Below, piece after piece: positions 36,565 through 48,307 of a DNA stretch of 64,000 nt. How positions within the stretch are numbered: the first letter of the stretch is position 1; the number at the start of each line of letters is the position of its first letter. The notes under the pieces are model-generated. The model made no database searches. It had not been told where the DNA came from and saw only the letters and a program-made list of their open reading frames with translations. Where the stretch lies: contig FTLJ01000227.1 in NCBI GenBank assembly GCA_900155495.1, positions 91,294 to 155,293 of the forward strand. Reading direction: 5' to 3'. This stretch comes from Porogramme epimiltina. Lineage: Eukaryota > Basidiomycota > Agaricomycetes > Polyporales > Polyporaceae. The position numbers were made by a program, and so were the translations under genes.

Positions 36565-38403
36565 ATGTCGGCCGTCAACTTCCCGACCCCCTTCACCTTC
36601 CACGACTTCGAGCCCGTCACTCTCGTTGAGCTCCGCATGCGCTTCTATTCGTGCACGATACGCGCGAAACCACTCTGGTGGGAGAAGGTGCATGACCCAG
36701 CGATCGTCGCCAAGTGGCGCGTGGAGATCTTGGAGCACGATATCGAAATGAGGGAAAGATTGTGGGGAGGGGTGAAGTACTTCTCCGTGAGGGAGGTCCG
36801 TGGACCCGCGCCCCCCGACGATGAAGACGGTGACGCCGACCCCGATGTCGACGACGACGACGATCCTCGAGGACCGGTGAAGCAATGGCCTCGCGACCCC
36901 GTAACGGGGGCCCAACTTGACTACATCATCGATTCGTTGAAGTACGCCGCTACCAAACACGATGAGGAGACTGGCATGTTCGTAAGTTCCCATTGTACCC
37001 CTCCTGAGCAAGATAGTCAATTCTGATGCGTCCTCTCTCAGCCAGCCGCGGTTCATGCCGTGTACGAGTCGCAATCGCTCATCTCGCCCGCGCTGAAGAG
37101 CGAGCTCATCGCGGCTGTTTCGATTCTGGAAAACGTCCCAGAGGAAGAGAAGGACTGGCACCCCGGCTCCAACAACCAGGTCCTCGATCTCGTACACCCG
37201 TCCCTCTACTGCCTGCGCATCGGAGAGACGCTCGTTCGCAAGGCAGACACCTCGAGCGGGGATGCGCTCGAAGTCATCACCAACGAGAAGTACAAAGACA
37301 GGCGCATCGACCTAGACGACACCTCGTACGCGCTGTCGGCCAAGTACCAGTGGCTCCCTACCGACTTCACCGTCTCGGAGTCGGGCGCCGTCACCGCCGC
37401 GGGATACATCAACAACCTCCACCCTGTCCGCCACCGCGCACTCTACCCGCCCATCACCTCTGTGCTCGCTCGCTTCGTCCCCCTCTTCGAGCGCGTCCTG
37501 GGAGACTCGCTGTCGCCCAAAGCACCGTTCACCATCAATGTCGACCCGTACTCGTGGTATCCGGAGCCGGAGGTCCCCTATCCCGAATGGAATGCGGATC
37601 TCCCCCACGGCGAATACGACAAGCTGTACAACGAGTGGGACGCGAAGTACCACTGGCCCACCATCCCCGACCCCGTGCCATTCGACGCTTGGAAAGTTCC
37701 GGACTTCCCGCCGTACGAGCTGAAGGGCCGCACGCTGCAGGTCATCGTGAAGCTCGCGAACATCATCCTCACGCCCGAGAACCCGAAGTACGCCGGCGGG
37801 TCGTGGCACGTGGAGGGGATGGAGAACGAGCGGATCGTCGCGACGGGCCTGTACTACTACGCGTGCGCGAACATCACGGAGTCGCGGCTCGCGTTCCGGG
37901 CGGTGGTTGGGGACGGGGAGGGCGTCGACATGCCGTACGAGCAGAGCGACTACAAGGGCTACCGGGCGGCGTTCGGGTTCGGCAACGACGATCCGATGAA
38001 CCAGCGGCTCGGGCACATCGTCGCGGAGGAGGGCAAGTGCGTCGCGTTCCCGAACTTCTACCAGCACCACGTCGACGGGTTCGAGCTCGCGGACCCCACG
38101 CAGGCTGGGTACCGGAAGATCTTGTGCTTCTTCCTGGTCGACCCGACGGAGAAGATCTTGTCGACGAGCGACGTGCCGCCTCAGCAGGAGGACTGGGCGA
38201 TGGACGAGGTGGAAAAGGCTCCCGCGATGCAGAAGCTTCCCGTCGAGCTGTTCGACGAGATCACTGCGTACACGAAGGGCGGCTTGATCTCCCGGAAGGA
38301 GGCGGAGGAGCACCGGGCACGGCTGATGGAGGAGCGGTCGAAGTTCGTGGTGACGCTCAATGAGGAAGTGTTCGAGGTAGAGTTCAACATGTGTGAGCAT
38401 TAA
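36565..38403 (+). CDS. DUF4246 protein, 2OG-Fe(II) oxygenase-like
   Basis: Exons 36565-36981 and 37042-38403; 592 aa. It matches the large fungal DUF4246 family: ELRMRFYSCTIRAKPLWWEK near the N-terminus, DWHPGSNNQVLDLVHPSLY in the middle, and a C-terminal domain with GGSWHVEGMENERIVATGLY, AFPNFYQHHVDGFEL and GYRKILCFFLVDP. The residues His395-x-Glu397, His482 (or 481) and Arg497 are spaced like the iron ligands and 2-oxoglutarate-binding arginine of 2OG dioxygenases; I infer a non-haem iron oxygenase. An acidic low-complexity insert (about 90-105) is absent from the paralogue. No signal peptide. Substrate unknown. TATA box at -84. Complete; its frameshifted paralogue is at 45.8-47.6 kb. Confidence 0.92.
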
Positions 38404-38699
38404 CAACTGTACGGCTTCCAGCTCAGTGGGTTCCCTCGTACCAGTCTCCGTCGGCGCTGAGCAATCAGCACGGTGCCTTATGCCTCGTAGCTGAACAGTC
38501 TCACACTGCATTGGTATTCGCACATTGTATATTATGAGGAGGGGGTGGTTCAGAAGCACAGCGTACTTGTACTGTATATAGCCTATATCGCCTTCATGGG
38601 CACCCAGCCTGTATCATGTAAAGGTGCAGATGGAAGTGAGCTATGTATGCGCAAGATCTCAAGTGTAATGCGTAATGAAGTTGGATGTGCACCAGTTCT

Positions 38700-41176
38700 T
38701 CACCGAGAGGCCTCGAGATCGGCGTCGTACACAATCATGGCAGGTCCTCTGTCGCACGAATGTCAAACAGTTAGTTATGACTGCAATCAATTACATCGAA
38801 GTAAACGCACCGCTTTTCCTCTTGCTGTGATGGCAGAGCAGCATGATAATGGTAGTCAGCCTGTGACATCTCGCAGCCACGAGAGGCACTCACGCCCTCT
38901 TTCCATCGAATCTGCGCTCGGAGCTCCGTAAGCCCACAAAGCAGGATCACTTCGAACCGCTGTTCGTAGTACTCCCCCTTGGGCCCTTTCCGGGGTTTAC
39001 GATAGACTTTAGAAGTATCGGCATAGATAGTGCATAGAGCGGTATAGAACTCTGCGCAAACACACTCCGTGGGTGGATGAAGTGCCTAAGAAGACGCGAC
39101 GCTTACCAGGCCTGACATCAGTCCACTTAGGGTTTTTATCAGGTCCGCGGTAGCACAAGATCTCGGCCACGATGCTGTTGAGTACCCGTGATTCATGGGA
39201 TTCGACGTGGTACGTCTCCATGATCTCCTCCTGTTCCCTGACTCGCCTTCCCTAAAGAAACCTTTTCATCTTCAACGTCAGATGCATTTAAGAGACATAC
39301 ATACCTTCTCCAATATTGTGGAATATCCATTGGGGAGAAGCATCCGCCCGGACGGCCGCGTGAGTAACTCCCCGCGCCGTGCGTAGTGCTCGGGATCACT
39401 GGCGTCGTATGGTACATTGGCCTTGATGCCGTACGTCATCTTCATGACGCGCGCCGATACGAAATGCTCAAGGAAGAAGCACACTGCACCATTGGCGACT
39501 GCCTTATTCCTATCAGGCACGAAAAATGGAGAACGGTGAGGATACATCGGAGTCTCTGAATGTTGTACATACGTGTGCGAATCGGGGCGGCAGAGAGTAA
39601 GGCCGAGCTCTCCTAGCTCACGTTTAAGGTTGGCGTGGAGCCAGGGGCTTGCAGCGAAACCACCGACAAGGAAGACGGCCTAATAGTAGACTATATGTAT
39701 GAATACTTCGTAGAGCAGTGATCGGAGGGACAATCGTACCGAAAGTGATCGGCTGGCACTTTGACACTGCGATTGCACCACCTTGACAATGGCATCAAGA
39801 GACGGTCGAAAGAAGGAAGCCATTTCGTCTCTGAGGCAACTATTTAGCGCTCCAATTTGTTTGAAAATACGCTAGGAATTGCCTTGTTAACAGAAGCTGA
39901 CCACGTCGGATCTTGGCTTTTGGATCATTGCATCCCATAGAGCCGAACTTGATATATGAAGATTCCGTCTCATCCTTAAACACGGGCTTAGTGAATTTGT
40001 CAAAATACTCGAGCATAGTTTTGATGTCCTCATCATTCCCGTATTTTGATTCCTTCAAAACGGCTGTCAAGAAGCCTTTAGTAATGCTTCGTATAAATAA
40101 ACAAAAACAGAGATACCCCTGAGGAACTTCTCAACGCGAACGTTCACACGAGTCGATCCCTGAAGGACACCTGAGGTTCGTAACCGTATGTCAGATTGAC
40201 AGTTACTAGAAGCTATGAAACAGTGCTTACAATCTGCAGAGGTAACTTCCTCGACCGCAACTGGAGCCACGGAGAGAAAGGCATAACTGCTGACATCTAT
40301 GGTCCCTCCTCCGGCGTCCACAATTATAACGCTCTGTCCATCCTAAAACACAACACCGTCAACGTCTGATGCGGAGCCACAGTGAAGTTTAAGCCTCACG
40401 CGCATAGTCTCGTCGGTGAGGCCACTTTGAATACAGAAGTTCAGGCTGGCTTCGCCTTCCGTCACGAAGTGCACGTGGACGTCGCCTGCCGCAGCACTAG
40501 GCACGAGCCCCCCCATGACCGCAGCTTCACGTATCTTGCCCTGCTGCAATCCCTCCCAGCCGTTGGGGTGAGAAAGGACAAACTCGATCCGGTCTTCGAA
40601 GGAGGCCCAGAGGCTGTCGCCGGCGGCGTGGGTCTCACAAATGTAACGCTTTGCACACGAGAAGAGATACGAGAGGAAGTCAGCGAAGACGGCAACGACA
40701 TTCTTGCCCGGTGGGAGAGGAGGAAGGTCTTGTAGCCTAATCTCCCCGGAGTCTAATCGCGACGGACGGAGGTGCAGCTTGAACCTGGAGAGGTATCAGA
40801 CCAAGCAACCAAGAGGAGACGTATACTCAACGAACCATTCGACAAAGATCAGCTCATTGTCCTCAGCTTCCAACTCCATGCCAGGAAGTGTCGCTTCGGC
40901 ACCGGCAGAGTGGACACTGCCGTCTTGATAGTAATACATGATGGAAGGAATTTTTGAATCTCCAGCAGCGTGCTCTTGGCCAGGGAAACTGTTCCAAGCA
41001 TAAGAAGGCGATATTGTGCGGGGAAATGTGGACTGGGTGCACCGTGTAACTTCATGAATCTTGGGTACTTCGCCGGGATCAAGAATCGCGTAGGCAATTC
41101 CCGAGTACGTTGTGCCCACATCAATTCCAAGGACGAGCTTCCTAGAAGAGCCATTGTAAGGCCGTAGTGCGGGCAT
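38700..41176 (-). CDS. Hsp70-like ATPase (HSPA12-type)
   Basis: Twelve exons: 41176-40827, 40784-40400, 40342-40231, 40170-40117, 40075-39883, 39830-39740, 39679-39573, 39509-39305, 39251-39107, 39006-38894, 38818-38811 and 38748-38700; 603 aa. N-terminal phosphate loop LVLGIDVGTTYSGIAYA, second phosphate motif IIVDAGGGTIDVSSY, and adenosine motif VFLVGGFAASPWL. These are actin/Hsp70-fold ATPase signatures. There is no Hsp70 substrate-binding lid or EEVD tail, which fits the divergent HSPA12-like group exp anded in Agaricomycetes. Two spots are less certain: the exon 5 donor is GC (AG|GCAATT), or a GT nine bases earlier in the same phase; exon 11 is an 8-nt micro-exon needed to reach EKRGPAMIVYD. 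Likely cytosolic; client unknown. Confidence 0.88.
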
Positions 41177-41629
41177 TTTGTAGTCAGGAGCAGATGAGGA
41201 AGAGGGGGACGGCGCAGGATACGAGACTGGGTATGAAGACTATGGCGGTCGATGGATGATTGGTCATACTGAAGCTATAATGACCCGGGTGAATGGACCG
41301 GAGGGGTGCTACGGTAATAGAACATCGTAGAATTTCGCTTCGGTAGCTAAAGTATAACAGGTGCTGTCGACTGAATATCGAAAGTGCTGCGGTAACGTGT
41401 TCGTTCTTCCCGCCGAGATCGTAGATGCGGTATCATATTTATCTATCAGAGGGGTGAAGGAGTGATAAGAATCTTCTTGTACTCAAAGAAAGCAGGTCCG
41501 CGCGGAGATGAGTGCTGCGGTAGCCCGTGTACGCGAATGGCAAGGTAGCTTACAATTAAACTCGCCTACAACTCATGGAGGAAGACTGCTGGCCATGACC
41601 GTGTCGTTTTACTTTCCCTCACTCATTCG
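41177..41629. other. Intergenic between divergent genes, about 450 bp
   Basis: A shared upstream region of the Hsp70-like gene (minus) and coiled-coil copy 4 (plus). No clear TATA box or other site was picked out. Confidence 0.45.
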
Positions 41630-43129
41630 ATGTTTCTCGTATACCTCCGAGCCATCTTCGTCACTCTGCGTCGCTTCATTCACATGTACATCGACGGGGA
41701 TATCCCTCAGGAACCATCCAACGACTCTGCCATACCGACGCCTCCAGTTTTCCAGGAGCTTGAACGCGTCAACAAAGAGCTCAAAGAAGAACTGAAGCTC
41801 AAGACCGATAAGTTAGCCAAAATCACTTCAGAGAGGCGGGCAGCGTTGGAATGCAATAGTTCACTCGAAACCCAACTCCGTGATAAAAGGAAAGAGGCGG
41901 CCAGGGCAATCGAAGAAAAAAACAATCTCAACACTTGGGTTGTGGGCCTCAAAGAGCAGGTGGACGACTGGCGAGCCCGCGCTCACGAGGCAGAGTCGCA
42001 CGTCGCGCAACTCCAAAATGCTCTCTGTGCAATGGAATCCGACAGGACGAACGCCAGGGCTCTTCTGGACACCCGCGGCGCGGAGCTACGCGACGCCCAA
42101 GCGTTCATGACCCAAGTAGACGATGTGACCGATGCGGAGGTCCTCCGCATTGTCAACAATATCAACTCTCTCATACTCCAAACCGCCGCTACCATCACCG
42201 ATATGCTCCCCGAATGCCGCATTGGGGAGACGAACATTTCAGCCTCCAACCATGCCCGCACCTGGCTTCAAGCCGCTGCTGTGCTACCACCCGTCATCGA
42301 CAGGGCACTGGGAAGGGTAGGCCACAACGTCGATCCCGTCTTAGTTCAAGTCGCGCTCCAGGGGGCAATGACGACATACGCGCATCGGCTCTGCTCTACC
42401 TGGGACTTCCACACCGAAGGGAGGCGCACGCAAGGGCTTTCACTTGCAGACATATACAACGGTCTCAAGGCGCACGGTATGATACCTAGCATATCTCCAC
42501 GCGAACTCATAGTTACGCCTAACTCCACAGAGGCGCCGTCGGTGTCGGGAAGATGGAGAACGCTAACACGTACTCACCTCAAAACCCTACTGGACCCCAA
42601 CGGCCACACGCACCAGCGTGAGGCAGAGGCAGTGTTAATGGAGTACATCGTCAATGTACTCCTCGCATGCAGAGTTCAGCTGGATCTCCATGAGCTGCGC
42701 GCACAAGTGAAGACCAAGGCTTCCGAGTCCATCTGCGACATCACCCGGCTCGCGCTCGAATTCCAGCGCGTTACTGGTGCGGTCATCGTCTCGCACGACC
42801 TCCAAACTACCCTCGTCAATCCCGGAACTCCTTTCGATAGCGATGCAATGGTTGACGAGGGGAGGGATGCCAGAGGAAAAGGCCGACGCAAGGTTCAGAT
42901 ACGGTCTCCGGTATTGTGCACAACGCAGTTGGGTGTTCGAAGGGAAGAGGTCGTCCAGAACGCAGAGAGGGATGGAGGTAGAAACGCCACCATCGAGACA
43001 CTACTTTCGAAGTCGCACGTGGTGCTGGAGACGATGCTGGAGCAATTGTATAAGGAGCAGCAGGGAGAGAGAGATGGCAGTCATGGTGAACCGGCGCAGG
43101 CTCTTAAGCGCCAAGCTCCCGGATTTTGA
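41630..43129 (+). CDS. Coiled-coil family protein, copy 4
   Basis: Single exon, 499 aa. The start at 41630 (MFLVYLRAIFVTLRRF) aligns with the start of copy 5 (MLPMSFLGAIENILRR); both have a short amphipathic or hydrophobic leader followed by DGDIPQEPS/DNDIPQQSS. A long coiled coil (about 45-165) is followed by TQVDDVTDAEVLRIVNN, a helical domain with YAHRLCSTWDF, SVSGRWRTLTRTHLKTLL, ALEFQRVTGAVIVSHD and SPVLCTTQLGVRREEV near the C-terminus. It has no introns, unlike copies 1-3, so copies 4 and 5 form a subgroup. It lies in the left arm of the inverted duplication. Function unknown. Confidence 0.88.
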   Translation: MFLVYLRAIFVTLRRFIHMYIDGDIPQEPSNDSAIPTPPVFQELERVNKELKEELKLKTDKLAKITSERRAALECNSSLETQLRDKRKEAARAIEEKNNLNTWVVGLKEQVDDWRARAHEAESHVAQLQNALCAMESDRTNARALLDTRGAELRDAQAFMTQVDDVTDAEVLRIVNNINSLILQTAATITDMLPECRIGETNISASNHARTWLQAAAVLPPVIDRALGRVGHNVDPVLVQVALQGAMTTYAHRLCSTWDFHTEGRRTQGLSLADIYNGLKAHGMIPSISPRELIVTPNSTEAPSVSGRWRTLTRTHLKTLLDPNGHTHQREAEAVLMEYIVNVLLACRVQLDLHELRAQVKTKASESICDITRLALEFQRVTGAVIVSHDLQTTLVNPGTPFDSDAMVDEGRDARGKGRRKVQIRSPVLCTTQLGVRREEVVQNAERDGGRNATIETLLSKSHVVLETMLEQLYKEQQGERDGSHGEPAQALKRQAPGF

Positions 43130-43674
43130 CTCTTGAGTCTTAGCCTCTTTTATCGATAATGTCTTCTGTACGTTGGTAATCCCCGAATGCGAATGCGAAC
43201 TCTCATTCTTGATGTTATGCATGCAAATTGTGTGCAGAGGGCCGGCGTCGAAGACACATCCTAGTATCTTTGAAGTCAGCCAAACTAAGCCCGGGGGTAT
43301 TAAAACTCAGACATACTCCGCTTTAACGGAATATATCGTGAATCATTCGTATTACAAACACCGCTCATTATATTATTACTAGGATCTACTAATGGCTTTT
43401 TGTAATTCCTTGCTTCGAGTTCATCACTCAGCCATCAAGTCCCCCCCAGCGTATCGGGCGCCGCTGACCCCATGTACCAGCTCTGGTGGAGGGTCCATGC
43501 AGGGAGCGAGGTGCGCAGGCTGCAGCCTTCAAGTGTATGAATATCCGCCGACGAGTGACCACGATATATGCAAGCGGTCACGGACCTAGACGACCTCGAG
43601 AAGAAGGAGGAATTGTTTGAGTCTGATACGCGCATCTATTTGCACCCAGTAAGCTCCCCGGCTCAAAGTAGACA
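43130..43674. other. Spacer with decayed sequence, about 545 bp
   Basis: AT-rich; no gene. The right part precedes the DUF4246 tail fragment and may be decayed parts of that gene (a matching but longer relic is at 61.3-61.8 kb). Confidence 0.4.
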
Positions 43675-43748
43675 GGAGAAATCGGAGCCTCGCGATCAAG
43701 CTGAACGAGGAAGTATTCGAGGTACAATTCAATGAGTGTGAGCATTAA
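43675..43748 (+). pseudogene. DUF4246 C-terminal fragment (left arm)
   Basis: This reads IKLNEEVFEVQFNECEH plus stop, nearly the same as the end of the intact DUF4246 gene (VTLNEEVFEVEFNMCEH). Only about 20 codons remain. It converges on the hydrolase gene (ends 57 bp apart), the same arrangement as the relic at 61.3 kb in the right arm. Confidence 0.75.
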
Positions 43749-43804
43749 ACGACGTAGGACGTCTGTTGTCGTGTCGTACAGTGTAACGCATTTTATTCTG
43801 CATT

Positions 43805-45212
43805 CTATGCCTCTCTTCCCAGCAACCACTCCAGACCACCCCGAGCATCTTCCATGATCGTCCCCGATATCTTCATGTTGGGCCAGTTGTAATGAACACC
43901 ATGGCCCACTCCCGGGAACCTGGACAGAGCATGAGGTTAGCACAATGCCTACTCCTGGAAAGTATCTGCTCACACTTTGATCTGCGTTTTCACGCCCGCC
44001 TCTCTCAACGCACGCTCGTAGATGATCGCGTCGTCGCGGAGAGAGTCCATCCCCATCGCGTGGACGTACGCCGGTGCAAGCCCCGCGTGGGATGGGTACA
44101 GTAGTGGTGCGAAGCGCGGATCAGCAGACGGGGCAGCATACATTTCTGAGGTAGGCCGCGTCAGCAACGATGGGAGGCAATTGTACTTTTGAGATAAAGG
44201 AATCGTACTGAAGAGGCCGCTGAGCATCGGTCGAGTGAGCGGTGGGGCAGACGCATTCTCCTCGTACGCCCTGAAATCCTGTCTGAAGCTGGTAGACCAA
44301 TTCAGCAAGGATGCATACCAGTTGCGTTGCGTCGAGAATTTCGCTCACCTCTCCGGCAGGACCTCTGGAGCCACTACGTAGGGCTCGCGCAAGAGCTGAC
44401 CAGTGATGGGAGTGTCCTTGAAGAATGGATCATCACGAGCCTCGTGGGCGAGTACCGCGCTGAAATTTGCCCCAGCAGAGTGCCCTCCGATGACGAAGCC
44501 TTTCGTGAGATCCGCCCTGAGCGAAGACGCATTCGATACAACCTGTCAAAGAGAGATCAGCGTCCAAAGTAGCGGGAAACTAGAACACTGCCGTTCGCAC
44601 CCATTTCAGAGCTGCGTAGCAGTCGTTGATTCCAGTAGGGAAAGGGTGCTCCGGCGCGAGGCTGAGAGGAAAAAAGGAATAGAACAATGTCAGCATTCGC
44701 ATGGAGCGCGGGGCGGAGGGAACGACGCACCGATATTCCACATTGACTATGACGAGCCGAAGGTCGACGCTGAGACGGCGTAGAATGGGATCGTCGAGCT
44801 CAATAGAACCCACACATCCGCCTGGGGGGGGGAGGTAAAGGTCACTACCTCAGACCCCATAATGTCACTGCTTCGTACCTCCACCATGTATGCTGAAGAA
44901 CAGGGGAAACGTCTCCTGTTCGTTTTCTGTGACTGGCACAATGCAACGGGCGACTATCTCGGCTCCATCATGGTTGATGACCTTGTCCTCCACGGTGTAT
45001 GTAGAGGCTTGGAGGAACGGGGTCAACTTCAATGCATTAAACACGAATCAAACTAACTTACCTGGAGGGAGGCGTTCAAGATGGTACGCGTTACTGCTGT
45101 CTCTGACGGCATGGTTAAAGCCGGCCCTGAGCTGCTCTATGGTCGGGGGCCCTGAGGGTGGTGGCGCATCGGATGCGGCGGCTTGAAGTGCGGCGGCAAA
45201 CTCGGGATCCAT
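43805..45212 (-). CDS. Alpha/beta-hydrolase fold-3 esterase, copy H1
   Basis: Eight exons with the same splice pattern as copy H2; about 330 aa. The start is the ATG at 45212 (MDPEFAAALQAAAS) and the stop at 43805. It has the hormone-sensitive-lipase/arylacetamide deacetylase layout: oxyanion HGGGGC (about 91-96), NVEYRLAPEHPFP, nucleophile Ser in GGHSAGANF (about 166), acid in MGMDSLRDDAI (about Asp269), and His in FPGVGHGVHYNWP (about 299). All eight exons are open and spliceable. No signal peptide, so probably an intracellular carboxylesterase or lipase of unknown substrate. It is nearly identical to H2 at 59.4 kb in opposite orientation, and the similarity continues through the introns into the promoter. 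Confidence 0.93.
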
Positions 45213-45831
45213 GCTGGTCGGTGTAAGATACGAATGAAAGATGCCTGTCATTCGCAAGACCTGCAAGTGTTATATAGTACCCTAAGCGGGCACGACGGAG
45301 GCCCGTGTACGAGCAAACCATCACGCCTTTCAGTGCAGCTCGCAGACTTAATCAGCGCAGCAAACATGACCCACTGTGAGGCCGTGGTACATTGGCACAA
45401 CACTCGCACATAGTCTCCGGGTGGGAACGATGCGCTCGCAGACTGCGAAGTCCATTAGAGGTCCAGAACTGTCAGGCACAAGACGTGGCGGTGCGTGGTT
45501 AGCCCCATCTCTGCAACCTTGTTAGTCAGGCATTCGGCAATGTAGATGAGCTATGCTCCTTACGAAGTGACGATGACCCATGGGCGGCGTGGACCCGATA
45601 GTGGTGGTTGTGAGTCACTGAGGGTTGAATAGAATCTGAGTAGATGCTGATAACAAACGGACATGCCAGATGTGGAAAACTATATCTTATCTATTTCAAT
45701 AGAGTTCAAATCAAATGTTAGTCAGACTCTCAGAGACCTTGTCACCGCGACCATCAGGCACTGCCGCTTGAGTGCTTGATCATCCCGCGAAACGATGCCA
45801 TATGCGTGGGTCGGCGTGGTATACGGTGAAA
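45213..45831. other. Promoter region shared with the right arm, about 620 bp
   Basis: Matches 58.95-59.44 kb in reverse complement (for example the segment around CCACGCCGCCCATGG and the AGATAAGATATAG stretch) up to about 45690. This is the outer edge of the strong part of the inverted duplication. Then comes the 3' end of the next gene. Confidence 0.6.
45270..45276 (-). promoter_or_regulatory. TATA box of hydrolase H1
   Basis: TATATAA on the minus strand, about 58 bp before the ATG at 45212. It corresponds to the TATATAA before H2. Confidence 0.6.
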
Positions 45832-47573
45832 CTAATGCTCACACATGGCAAACTCCATCTCAAACACATCCTCGTTCAGCAGGACCACGAAGTTCGACCG
45901 CTCCTCCATCAATGCTTCCCGGTCCTCCTCTGCCTCCCGTCTGGAATCGCCCACCACGTAACCTTCGACCATATCGAACAGCTCCTGAGGCAGGTTCTTC
46001 ATCGCCGGGGCCTTCGCCGCCTCGTCGAGGGCCCACTCCGCCTGCTGTGGTGGCACGTCACTCGTAGACAGTATCTTGATCGTCGGGTCGACAAGGAAGA
46101 AGCAAAGGATCTTGCGGTGGCCCGGCTTAGACGGGTCGGCGAGCTCGAAGGGCGCGACGCGATGCTGACAGATGTTCGGGAACGCGACACACTTGTCCTC
46201 AGCAGCGATGACGTGTCCGAGCTTCTGGTTGAGCGCGTCGTCCTTGGAGAAGCCGTAGACGACACTGTAGCTCCTGCAATCTCCGTTCTCGTACGGGAGT
46301 CCCTCACCGTAGTTTCCCTGACCGATTGTTGTACGGAAAGTGAGCCGCGACTCCGTGATGTTCTCCGACGCGTAGTAGTAGATGCCCGTCGCGACGATCC
46401 GTTCGTTTGCCATCCCTTCGACGTGCCACGTGCCACCGGCATAACACGGGTGCTCCGGAGTGAGGACAATATTTGCGAGTTTGACTATGACCTGGATCGT
46501 GCGGCCCTGGAGAGGGAATGGAACAACGTCCGGGGCGGCTGATGGCTGAAATGGTCTAGGATCCTGTGTTCGCGATGCCAATTATCGTAGACGCCTTCGA
46601 ATTCCCCATCGGACATGTCCGACGGGCATTCTGGCTCTTCCGCACCTAGACCTTGGTACCAATCGCCCGGACCTGTGTTGATCGCGAGAGGACGGTGAGG
46701 CATGATCGCATGTCCAAGGACACGTTCGAAGAGGGGAACAAAACGTGCGAGGATATCGGTGATACAGCTGTAGAGCGCGCGGTGACGCATTGGGTGGAGG
46801 TTGTTGATATAGTCTACCGCGACGACTTCACCTGTGGCGGATATCGTGAAGTCCGTTGGCAGCCATTGGTACTTCGTTGACACGTGTAGGTCGTACTCGT
46901 CCATAAGATCCGGACGTCGCGCAGCGTACGTCTCATTGGTGAGGACTTCTAGAGAATCGTGACCACGCGTTGTATCGGATGTGCGAATGCGAGTTTTGCC
47001 GATACGCGCACAGTATAGGGATGGATGAACGAGGTCGAGGACTTGTCTATTTGAACCCGGGTGCCAGTCCTTTGCTTCGTCGGGAATACCTTCGAGAACA
47101 GACGTCGCCGAGACCAGCCGCTCCTTCAATGAGGGTGGTATGAGGATTCCGGACTCGTGAACGCCACGAACTCCACTCTCCTGCGCGGCGTGTCAGTGGA
47201 GAAACAGAGACGAACGTCGATGTATACGCACAAATATGCCATTCTGCGGGTCCCTTTTCGCTGCCTCATGCTTCAACTCCTCGAAAATGTAATCGAGCTG
47301 AGCCTCCGTGATCGCGTCGCGGGGCCACTGCTTCGGCGTGTCGCCCTCCCTGAAACGCTCATCGCCGCCCCAGAGTCTCTCCACCTCCTCGCAGTCATTG
47401 TTGACGATCTCCCGACGCCAGTTGGCGACAATCGCAGTATCGTCGACTTTCTCCCACCACTTTGGCTTGCTGCGTATCGTACCAGAGTAGAAGCGCATCC
47501 GAAGCTCCACGAGTGTTATAGGCTCGAATCCATGGAATTTGAAGGGCGAAGGGAATTCAGCGTCTTTCGTCAT
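45832..47573 (-). pseudogene. DUF4246 paralogue with internal frameshift
   Basis: Exon 1 is 47573-47232 (MTKDAEFPSPFKFHGFEP) and exon 2 begins at 47180 (ESGVRGVHESG). It follows the intact DUF4246 gene closely through DWHPGSNRQVLDLVHPSLY and YDNWHREHR. At about 46555-46575 the frame changes, with a few residues missing relative to the paralogue, and continues DPRPFQPSAAPDVVPFPLQG, GGTWHVEGMANERIVATG, ICQHRVAPFELADP, GHRKILCFFLVDP to the stop at 45832. The iron and 2OG residues are kept on the far side. No intron explains the shift, so this is a recent pseudogene, an allele or a sequence error. Without the shift the product would be about 560 aa. Confidence 0.8.
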
Positions 47574-48307
47574 GATTGCTAGCTCTCTCTAAAGGATGTG
47601 AGTGTAAGGGGAGGGAGGGCGACCGGGAGGTGACCACAGTAACAAGCGTACCGATATTATACGTATGTCTTGAGCTAACGGCGTCGCACGGATCAATCCT
47701 GAACTGTCGGTAGGTTGTCTTCGATCGGCCTCACTCGGTGTCTATGTAGACGAGGCATGATGTTAGGCGGTGGCCACTAGATTCAAGCCAAGTCAGGCCC
47801 GAGATCAAACTTCCTCACGACAACAGCTGACTCTTTGCTCACCTCTGTGTCACCGTGCCAAGCACCCATATTCAATCAGCGACTCATTCGTGCTTGAGGA
47901 AAGGAACGAAGAAAATGAGGTGCATAAGGTTTGTATTAGAAGAGAATCTGCGGACAGAACGGACAAGCATGGGCTCTGGAAGGGGAAGGACCTGCGGGAG
48001 ATCCTCGGAAATCGCTGAGAGCGACCATACCGCTTATGTAAGCACATCGCGTATGTCTCGGCCGTCGCGCCTCGCCCAGTGGCCACTTGCTCGCGCTTTT
48101 CAGTTCACCGCACTCTACTCATTCGGTCGCATAATCGAGTGCTTCTTACGAGACTACACCGAACACTAACACCCCTTCAGTGCCGACTGTATTCTTGATC
48201 TGACCGCACTTTTCCTGAGATCCTTGTGAGTTTCGGACAGAAGTCCACAGTTCTTTAGGATCACGCAGCACCGTGCTGCTGCGGCAATCCGCGTACACCT
48301 CCCTTTC
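47574..48307. other. Intergenic between divergent genes, about 730 bp
   Basis: Upstream of both the DUF4246 paralogue (minus) and the PARP-UBC gene (plus). Short frames only; nothing supported. Confidence 0.45.

Noticed and set aside
37026..38363. Plus-strand open frame of 445 codons overlapping DUF4246
   Set aside because: Arg/Pro/His-rich shadow of the real frame, offset from it; no family similarity.
37312..38559. Minus-strand open frame of 415 codons antisense to DUF4246
   Set aside because: Antisense shadow caused by GC-biased codons; the plus frame has clear family motifs.
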